Part shown: piece by piece, positions 57,392 through 64,000 of the stretch | How the letters are laid out: the number at the start of each line of letters is the position of its first letter | Numbering within the stretch: the stretch's first letter is position 1 | Source: Vibrio mexicanus | Lineage (GTDB): Bacteria > Pseudomonadota > Gammaproteobacteria > Enterobacterales > Vibrionaceae | Length of the DNA: 64,000 nt | NCBI RefSeq assembly: GCF_001012815.1 | Contig: NZ_JYJP01000090.1 | Coordinates: forward strand, 1 to 64,000 | Direction: 5' to 3' | Position numbers and translations under genes: made by a program | The notes under the pieces: model-generated | The model's database searches: none | What the model was told of the DNA's origin: nothing | The model's input: only the letters and a program-made list of their open reading frames with translations

Positions 57392-58822
57392 ATGTTTAAG
57401 AACCTTTTTGCTAACCTGCAGAAAGTAGGTAAATCGCTGATGCTGCCAGTGTCCGTTCTACCTGTTGCAGGTATCCTACTTGGTGTAGGTGCGGCGGACC
57501 TTGGCTTTATCCCAGAAATTGTTTCAAACCTAATGGAACAAGCGGGTGGTTCAGTATTCGGTCAAATGGCGCTACTATTCGCTGTAGGTGTAGCACTTGG
57601 CTTTACAAATAACGACGGTGTTGCAGGTCTAGCTGCGATCGTTGGTTACGGCATCATGACGGCGACACTAGGTGTTATGGCTGGTGTGATGGGCGTTGAA
57701 AAAATCGACACAGGTGTACTTGGTGGTATCCTTGTGGGTGGTGTAGCCGCTTGGGCATTTGACCGCTTCTACAAAATCCAGCTGCCTGAGTACTTAGGCT
57801 TCTTCGCTGGTAAGCGTGCTGTGCCAATCATCACTGGTTTTGCTGCTATCGCTCTTGGTCTTGTTCTTTCTGTAGTATGGCCTCCAATTGGTTCTGCAAT
57901 CGGTGCATTCTCACACTGGGCTGCTGAGCAAAACCCACAAGTTGCATTCGGTATCTACGGTATCGTTGAGCGTTCACTAATTCCATTTGGTCTTCACCAC
58001 GTTTGGAACGTACCTTTCTTCTTCGAAGCAGGTTCATGTGTTAACGCAGCAGGCGAAGCGCAAAACGGCGTACTAACTTGTTACCTAGTTGCAGATGATG
58101 CATCTCGTGCAGCAGGTAATGGTTTCGGTCAGCTTGCGGGCGGTTACATGTTCAAGATGTTCGGTCTACCAGCAGCTGCTATCGCTATCGCTCACTCTGC
58201 TAAGCCAGAGAACCGCGCGAAAGTAATGGGTATCATGGCTTCTGCAGCACTGACTTCATTCCTAACAGGTATCACTGAGCCAATCGAATTCTCATTCCTA
58301 TTCGTTGCTCCTGTACTTTACGCAATCCACGCTCTATTAGCTGGTTCTGCGTTCTTCCTAACAAATACGCTAGGCATCGTACACGGTACTTCGTTCTCAC
58401 ACGGTCTAATCGACTTCACGGTTCTTTCTGGTAATGCTCAGAACATGTTCCTAATGGTTGGTCTTGGCCTTGTTTACGCTGCAGTGTACTACGTAGTATT
58501 CCGCGCAGTAATCAAAGCAATGGACCTTAAGACTCCAGGTCGTGAAGATGAATCAGAAGACGCTGTTGTAGCATCTGGTTCTGATATGGCTGGTGAGCTT
58601 GTTGCTGCATTCGGTGGTAAAGCGAACATCACTGGTCTAGATGCATGTATCACTCGTCTACGTGTTGCTGTTGCAGACACTGAAGCAGTTGACCAAGACA
58701 AGCTTAAGCAACTTGGCGCGGCAGGTGTTGTTGTTGTAGCCGGTGGTGTACAAGCTATCTTTGGTACTAAATCAGACAACCTGAAAACTGATATGGATGA
58801 GTGGATTCGTAACCACGGTTAA
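57392..58822 (+). CDS. ptsG: PTS glucose transporter subunit IIBC
   Basis: A 476-residue glucose permease with an IIC membrane domain (about 1-380) and a C-terminal IIB domain whose phosphorylated Cys lies in [27 protein letters not shown] is the conserved sugar-binding motif. The ATG at 57392 follows CAGGAG; an in-frame ATG at 57344 adds nothing conserved. Highly expressed codon use. The IIA domain is encoded elsewhere (Crr). Confidence 0.95.
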   Translation: MFKNLFANLQKVGKSLMLPVSVLPVAGILLGVGAADLGFIPEIVSNLMEQAGGSVFGQMALLFAVGVALGFTNNDGVAGLAAIVGYGIMTATLGVMAGVMGVEKIDTGVLGGILVGGVAAWAFDRFYKIQLPEYLGFFAGKRAVPIITGFAAIALGLVLSVVWPPIGSAIGAFSHWAAEQNPQVAFGIYGIVERSLIPFGLHHVWNVPFFFEAGSCVNAAGEAQNGVLTCYLVADDASRAAGNGFGQLAGGYMFKMFGLPAAAIAIAHSAKPENRAKVMGIMASAALTSFLTGITEPIEFSFLFVAPVLYAIHALLAGSAFFLTNTLGIVHGTSFSHGLIDFTVLSGNAQNMFLMVGLGLVYAAVYYVVFRAVIKAMDLKTPGREDESEDAVVASGSDMAGELVAAFGGKANITGLDACITRLRVAVADTEAVDQDKLKQLGAAGVVVVAGGVQAIFGTKSDNLKTDMDEWIRNHG

Positions 58823-58836
58823 TCCAAACGGTAATT

Positions 58837-58864
58837 GAAAAAGGAGCTAACGCCTCCTTTTTTG
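58837..58864 (+). terminator. terminator after ptsG
   Basis: A stem AAAAAGGAG / CTCCTTTTT with a 7-base loop, 16 bases after the stop. Confidence 0.85.
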
Positions 58865-58997
58865 TGCTTGTTGTTTACGATATTACTTTTGGTTACACAG
58901 AGTTGATGGATAAAAGTACTGAGTTGACGAAGCACTGACAATTCTCTCAGCCGAAAAAGGTATAAATTGAACGATGTTTTATTGTTGCTGAAAGATC

Positions 58998-59407
58998 ATG
59001 AAAAAGAATTTACCACTTGTCGGCTTGGCCGTGCTTACTTCCATGCAGGTTTCTGCTTCTGAGTCAGATACCCAACTCGCGGTTGGTATGGCTTTCGATC
59101 AAGGTTTGAGCGCTGTTGTTGAGCTCGATAATAAATATCGAATCACCGTAGGTAACGATGGTGGTGCGTTTGATATGATATTGAAACGAGGCGAATTTGA
59201 AGAAGGCTTGCCACTTACATGGTATGTTGGCGCGGGCGCTGGAGTGAATGGGATCATAAAGAATTTGGTGCTCGTATACCGCTTGGACTGAACTGGGACT
59301 TGAGCCGCGGTTGGGACATGTATGCCCAGATTCAGCCTGAGCTTAATCTGTATAAAGGTCCAGAGCTGCAAATTGGTGGCGCTTTAGGTATTAAATATTC
59401 GTTCTAG
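58998..59407 (+). CDS. small exported beta-rich protein (one frameshift)
   Basis: About 136 residues. The signal peptide ends at VSAS-ESD. Strands alternate and the protein ends in GGALGIKYSF with a terminal Phe, typical of outer-membrane barrels, although it is short for one. The frame breaks near 59249: VGAGAGV continues as EWDHKEFGARIPLGLNW with one added G. A second barrel-like gene is convergent just downstream. Function unknown. Confidence 0.6.
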
Positions 59408-59427
59408 TTGCCTCCTTTGTTATGCGT

Positions 59428-59458
59428 TCAACCCTTGCTAATCCGCAAGGGTTGATTG
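59428..59458. terminator. bidirectional terminator between the two envelope genes
   Basis: A 10-bp perfect stem CAACCCTTGC / GCAAGGGTTG with a 6-base loop and flanking A/T-rich sequence between convergent genes. Confidence 0.8.
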
Positions 59459-59470
59459 TTTATAAATCGT

Positions 59471-60058
59471 TTAAAACTTGAAGTTGAGGCCTAGATTTGC
59501 AGAGAATTGATTCATCCAGTCGGTTTTGAATCGAATAATGCATTGTTCAGTGGATGATGGAAGGTTACAAATCCCTGTTGTTTCGTTATCGACAACCGTA
59601 CCAAGCCAGCGCACTTGGCTTGTGAGGAAAACGGACTCCGAGACTTGATACTCGACCCCACCAAAAATACTGGCTGAGAAGCCGTATTTATCGCTCGCCC
59701 ATTCCACATCGGCGTAAGAACCGCCTAACCCTATACCTAAGAAAGTTGAGACGTTTTGTTGAATGGGGTAGTAGATGCTGCTTTGAAACTGCAAGTAGTG
59801 CATGGATGACTTTGTGTTCAATGTTTCTACTTTGCTGCTTTGTGTGGCATAGAACAGACCAATTCGCCCTTTGTCAAAGTCAGTTTCTAATGCAATGGCA
59901 TAGCTTTCACTAGCTTCAATGTCGTATTCGGTACCTTCTTGATTCTCAACGCTGCCCCCAGCTGTGAAGCCGACTTGTGGTGCAACGTAAAATGCCGCGT
60001 GAGCTTGAAAGCTGAACACTGCCAAAAGTGACGTAATAACAAGGTAGATGTGACGCAT
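59471..60058 (-). CDS. outer-membrane beta-barrel protein
   Basis: A 195-residue protein with a signal peptide (MRHIYLVITSLLAVFSFQAH, cleaved after AHA) and amphipathic strands ending NLGLNFKF, the terminal-Phe signature of outer-membrane insertion. It resembles eight-stranded OmpW/Opa-like small barrels in size. Function and ligand unknown. Confidence 0.75.
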   Translation of the reverse strand: MRHIYLVITSLLAVFSFQAHAAFYVAPQVGFTAGGSVENQEGTEYDIEASESYAIALETDFDKGRIGLFYATQSSKVETLNTKSSMHYLQFQSSIYYPIQQNVSTFLGIGLGGSYADVEWASDKYGFSASIFGGVEYQVSESVFLTSQVRWLGTVVDNETTGICNLPSSTEQCIIRFKTDWMNQFSANLGLNFKF

Positions 60059-60294
60059 CAGTCTTCCCTCTTTAAAATATTTTGATCAAATCACTCTCTT
60101 GGTTCCAGAATAACGAGCTGTTTGAGTATTAAGGTTCCTAGAGTACAGGGTTCTCAGAATATGAGGTCTTAAGCATGTTCCGTACGGCGCACCCATATTC
60201 AATTGTGACCATAACTCCATAATTCCGCACAAAAAAAACGTATTAATTGAACATGCCTCACACTGATGTTATTACTTTGTTAAAGGGAGGGCTT

Positions 60295-60384
60295 ATGGAA
60301 CAAGATCTTAAAATAGCTGTGGTCATGGTTACTGTCATTTTTTCGGTTATCATTGGCTTCGGCATTATCGCAATTACCAACTAA
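60295..60384 (+). CDS. ynhF: YnhF-type small membrane protein (29 residues)
   Basis: A 29-codon gene. The peptide starts MEQDLKIAVVMVTVIF and forms a single membrane helix. It matches the E. coli YnhF peptide in length (29), start (M-x-x-DLK) and character. The AGGGAGG ribosome site 5-6 bases upstream is unusually strong. Function of the family is unknown; such peptides sit in the inner membrane. The next gene starts 17 bases later. Confidence 0.75.
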   Translation: MEQDLKIAVVMVTVIFSVIIGFGIIAITN

Positions 60385-60401
60385 AATCGGTGTAACGCGT
60401 A

Positions 60402-61540
60402 ATGGAAAATAGTGGTCTCATTACGAATAGTACCTCGCAAGTTAGCCTTGAACGGCTATCCAAATACACTGGCGGAAAAAATACCTTAGTCGCCCAAGGT
60501 GGTGGGCAGAGAGGCATTTTCACCGCAGGTGTCTTGGACTCTTTTATCCTTTCTAATTTCGATCCTTTCGACGAGTTTTACGGCACCTCAGCCGGTGCAC
60601 TGAATCTTTGTGCTTTTCTTTGTCAGCAACATGGCTTAGGGCGCGCGTTTCTATGTGAATTAACGACTCAGCCTGAGTTTTTCCATCTATTTAGTTATAT
60701 CCGTAAAAAGCAATATCTTGGCTTAGAATGGGCGTTAGATAAAATCTGTGATTTTCCCTACAAGCTAGACTTGGATATGGGGCGTAGAGTATTGGGAGGG
60801 CGCCAAGCCTTTGCGGCGGTGACACATGAAGACAGCCTGCACGACCATTATCTTCCTATGCTGAAAGAGGACTGGTACAAAGTCATGCTAGCGACTTGCG
60901 CTATTCCTAGGCTGTATCCAAATTCGGTCAAGATTGGCCAAGATAACTTTGTTGATGGAGGAGTTTCGGCGGCGATTCCTGTGCAGCAAGCTTGGCGTCG
61001 TGGGGCGCGTTTTATTACCGTGATTCGAACTGAAGGGGTGGATATCGAGCTCGAGACTAGCGTTACTGAGCCAGAAGTGAAAACTGAGAGCGAATGGCTA
61101 CGTGAACCGATAGATTCTATTCAGGGACAAATGAGACAAAAGCTAGATCAGTGGAAGTCCGATTGGAATGAGTTTTTTCAGCAACAAATCTCTCGCTCAA
61201 AGGAGCAGAAACATTCCAACAAGCATTTAGAACTCATTAATGGAGGGAGATGGCTATTTGGTGCAGACGATATCTATCGCTTGAGCCACCTACTGGGGAT
61301 AAGTTCGATTCAGGCATCACCGATATGTTGATGGTCCATTACCAAACTTACTCATTGACCCAAGACTTTCTTAATCGCCCGCCGGATGATTGCTTTGTTT
61401 TGCAGATTAAACCTTCTCAACCATTGAGATCCAGTTCGTTGTTGAGCAATTTGGATGATTTGCGTTTTGATTATCAGTTGGGGATAGAAGCGGGGAATCG
61501 GTTTATCGATGCTTATCTTAACGCTACGCACTCCCAATAG
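60402..61540 (+). CDS. patatin-like phospholipase (one frameshift)
   Basis: About 379 residues. The patatin catalytic set is clear: the oxyanion loop GGGQRG, the nucleophile GTSAGAL, and the catalytic Asp in VDGGVSAAIP. It cleaves acyl ester bonds; homologues include YjjU of E. coli, which this resembles in length. The frame breaks near 61295 in a G4 run that should be G5: YRLSHLLG continues as DKFDSGITDMLMVHYQ. No signal peptide, so probably cytoplasmic. Confidence 0.87.
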
Positions 61541-61565
61541 AAGTGCGCAACGAAAGATTATTAAG

Positions 61566-63010
61566 TTAGGTGACTGGAAGGATTCGCATGCAGTTGGTTG
61601 AGCCTGCAACGTCCATAATGTCCCCTTGGGTAATAATAAGAATGTCTCCGAAATCCACCAATCGACGCTCTTTTAGTGATTTCAACGCTTCTAACGCGAC
61701 GTCGAAGCCTGTTTCAACGTTAGTGTCAAAATAGAGCGGCGTAACCCCACGATAGAGGTTACATCGATTTAAGGTGGTCTCGTTACGGGAGAGTGCAAAT
61801 ATCGGCAACCCTGTACTCAAGCGCGACATCATCAACGCGGTTCGTCCAGATTCGGTGAGTGCCACCATGCCTTTAATACCTTCCATGTGGTTTGCTGAGT
61901 AGATTGTTGCCATTGAGATGGTTTCTTCTGCAGTGATGAATGACCGCTCAAGACGATAGCTTGAACTGGACTCTAGAGCCTTCTTCTCTGCGCCAACACA
62001 GACTTCTGCCATTGATTTTACGGTTTCTACTGGGTAAGCACCTGCCGCGGTTTCCCCTGAAAGCATCACGCATCGGTGCCGTCAAGAACGGCGTTAGCCA
62101 CATCCATCACTTCCGCCCGCGTTGGCATGGGTGCTGAAATCATAGATTCCATCATCTGTGTTGCGGTAATCACTGTGCGGTTGAGCGCTCTAGCGCTTTT
62201 AATGAGTTGCTTTTGAACACCAATGAGTTCTGGATCGCCAATTTCTACCCCCAAATCACCACGCGCAACCATGACGGTATCAGAAGCAAGAATAATGTCG
62301 TCAATGTTTTCTTGGCTAGAGACGGTTTCCGCTCGCTCTACTTTAGCGACTAGGTTGGCCTCTAACCCCGCGTCTCGCGCTAGCCTACGCGCATATTTCA
62401 TATCTTCGCCGTTTCGTGGGAAAGACACAGCAAGGTAGTCCACCTTGAGTTCAGCCGCGAGCAAAATGTCCTGTTTATCTTTCTCGGTTAGGGCTTCTGC
62501 TGATAGGCCGCCGCCTTTCTTGTTAATGCCTTTGTTGTTCGAGAGAGGACCACCCACCGTGACCACGGTATTTACTCGACTGCCAGAAACTGATGTGACT
62601 TTGAGCTGCACTCGTCCATCATCGAGCAGTAAGACATCGTCAGTGGTTACGTCATTGGGCAGTTCTTTATAGTCTAAGCCGACTGCTCGCTCATCGCCTT
62701 CGCCGCGGCCAAGCTCGCTGTCGAGTGTGAATTTGTCACCGACGTTTAACATGATTTTGTCATTCTTGAAGGTCGATACTCGGATTTTGGGCCCTTGAAG
62801 GTCACCAAGTATCGCGATGTGAACGCCTAGTCGAGCAGCGATGGCACGCACCTTTTGCGCGCGCATACGGTGATCGTCGGCGGTGCCGTGGGAGAAATTC
62901 ATTCGAACGACATTGGCACCGGCTTCAATGATCTGCTCTAGGTTATTACCTTTGTCAGTGGATGGGCCTAAGGTAGTAACGATTTTGGTTCTTCTTTGCG
63001 TTGTAGCCAT
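61566..63010 (-). CDS. pykA: pyruvate kinase II (one frameshift)
   Basis: About 481 residues; converts phosphoenolpyruvate and ADP to pyruvate and ATP. The start [17 protein letters not shown], the [11 protein letters not shown] motif and [11 protein letters not shown] are diagnostic; [17 protein letters not shown] with VCVGAEKKA fits PykA better than PykF. The break near 62070 separates VLDGTDA from VMLSGETA by one missing base (GCG GTG read as GCGTG). A core glycolytic enzyme, so a sequence error is likely. Confidence 0.94.
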
Positions 63011-63327
63011 TTCTGCTTCCTTGCAATCAACGAGTTTTCGTTAAGTATAAGCAAGATATTGGATTTTTCTGTGAGACAGCCAATTAAATACCTGAAGTGT
63101 TGCATTACTAAGCTGCCAGGCCTTTACTAGAAAGTGCTTGCGTAAGGCTGCGTTTTTTTCTTTCAAGAATTAATGAAAGTTTAATGCTGTGAAATGTGCT
63201 GTGATTTGACTAGGTACGCAAAGATTTATTATTAAGCGTGATGTTTGTCACGGCAATATGGTAAGGGGCTTCACAATTACTTCGCAAAGTAAAAAAATTA
63301 CTAGGTTGTTGATTTTTGGAGCGCACA
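63011..63327. other. divergent promoter region between pykA and mlc
   Basis: A 317-base gap between divergent genes. I see no gene, no terminator and no convincing operator beyond general AT-rich promoter-like sequence. Confidence 0.5.
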
Positions 63328-64000
63328 ATGTACATGGCTCAACCCGGCCATATTGATCATATCAAACAGGTCAATGCTGGTCGTGTATATAAACTAATAG
63401 ACCAAAAAGGTCCGATTTCTCGTATCGATCTTTCGAAACAGAGTGAGCTTGCACCGGCAAGTATCACCAAGATTACGCGAGAATTGATTGAGTCACATTT
63501 AATTCATGAAACTACGGTTCAAGAAGCGACGAGCCGTGGTCGCCCAGCTGTTGGCCTGCAAGTCAATAATGAAGGCTGGCAATTCCTCTCGATGCGCTTA
63601 GGGCGAGGCTACCTGACCATTGCTCTGCACGAGTTGGGCGGTGATGTTCTTATCGATACCAAAATCGACATTCACGAAGTGGATCAAGACGACGTTCTGG
63701 CTCGTCTTCTCCATGAGATTGATGAATTCTTCCAAACCTACTCAGAGCAGCTTGATCGCGTTACCAGTATCGCTATTACCTTGCCGGGTTTAGTGAACTC
63801 AGAGCAGGGCGTGGTTTTGCAGATGCCACACTACAATGTTGAGAATTTGGCCTTGGGGCCTGAAATTTACAAGGCGACTGGATTGCCGGTGTTTGTGGCT
63901 AACGACACACGCGCTTGGGCCTTAGCCGAAAAACTGTTTGGTAACTCTCAAGATAACGACAACTCTGTTCTTATTTCTATTCACCACGGCTTAGGAGCGG
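63328..64000 (+). CDS. mlc: ROK family transcriptional repressor Mlc (5' part)
   Basis: A 224-residue part of a gene that runs off the window. The start MYMAQPGHIDHIKQVNAG matches Mlc (E. coli MVAENQPGHIDQIKQTNAG). An N-terminal winged helix at about 15-75 contains SELAPASITKITREL and the conserved RGRPAVGL hinge, followed by the ROK domain (SIAITLPGLVNSEQG). GGAG lies 9 bases upstream of the ATG. Mlc represses ptsG and other sugar-uptake genes and is released when dephosphorylated PtsG binds it, so both partners lie within 6 kb here. Confidence 0.93.
   Translation, partial: MYMAQPGHIDHIKQVNAGRVYKLIDQKGPISRIDLSKQSELAPASITKITRELIESHLIHETTVQEATSRGRPAVGLQVNNEGWQFLSMRLGRGYLTIALHELGGDVLIDTKIDIHEVDQDDVLARLLHEIDEFFQTYSEQLDRVTSIAITLPGLVNSEQGVVLQMPHYNVENLALGPEIYKATGLPVFVANDTRAWALAEKLFGNSQDNDNSVLISIHHGLGA

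Noticed and set aside
1..64000. CRISPR array, intact insertion sequence or prophage
   Set aside because: No regularly spaced direct repeats, transposase or phage structural genes are visible.

Overview
The window is a piece of a Vibrio chromosome, and the gene order matches the Vibrio cholerae chromosome 1 backbone as I remember it: VC2046 family, sodB, grxD, topB ... asd ... adhE ... rne, rluC, yceF, yceD, rpmF, plsX, fabH, fabD, fabG, acpP, fabF, pabC, mltG, tmk, holB, tatD, ptsG ... pykA, mlc. I cannot name the species. Highly expressed genes (adhE, ptsG, sodB, the fab genes) have a strong codon bias.

Layout. (1) 0-5 kb, accessory: a VasX-like type VI secretion (T6SS) effector with a MIX-type motif, the 3' remnant of a second gene, a lipoprotein broken by a 13-bp tandem duplication (perhaps an immunity protein), and an excisionase-like ORF. 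(2) 5-12 kb: LMW phosphatase, a degenerate SDR, VC2046-family gene, sodB, grxD, topB, SDR, EamA transporter. (3) 12.3-20.3 kb, minus strand: a compact nine-gene, translationally coupled type II polyketide/fatty-acid-like operon. It reads ACP, ketosynthase, catalytically dead ketosynthase (chain-length-factor-like), second ketosynthase, two PKS-type dehydratases, alpha/beta hydrolase, dead SDR-like protein and ketoreductase. It lies next to tRNA-Ser(UGA) and is the best candidate for an undescribed system. (4) 21-35 kb: flippase, tRNA-Pro, yejL-yejM, yejK, an Hpt-domain membrane protein, a lipoprotein with a C-terminal membrane anchor, asd, a PstS-like protein divergent from a GGDEF-EAL protein across a possible Pho box, a K+ channel with a zinc ribbon, and a MarC-type protein. 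(5) 35-46 kb: adhE with a well placed FNR-like site, a glycine-zipper protein, a SulP transporter, rne with its long leader, rluC, yceF. (6) 46-57 kb: the yceD-rpmF-plsX-fabHDG-acpP-fabF-pabC-mltG-tmk-holB-tatD block. (7) 57-64 kb: ptsG, two small outer-membrane-type proteins, the 29-residue YnhF peptide, a patatin phospholipase, pykA, and the start of mlc, whose product is expected to repress ptsG.

Data quality. At least sixteen genes change reading frame, nearly all by one missing base. Several are essential or highly conserved (tmk, plsX, adhE, pykA, topB, mltG). The simplest reading is single-base deletion errors in the consensus, so each broken gene, including those in the polyketide operon and the T6SS effector, is described as one full-length gene with the break noted. 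The 13-bp duplication and one in-frame TAG are different in kind and could be real.
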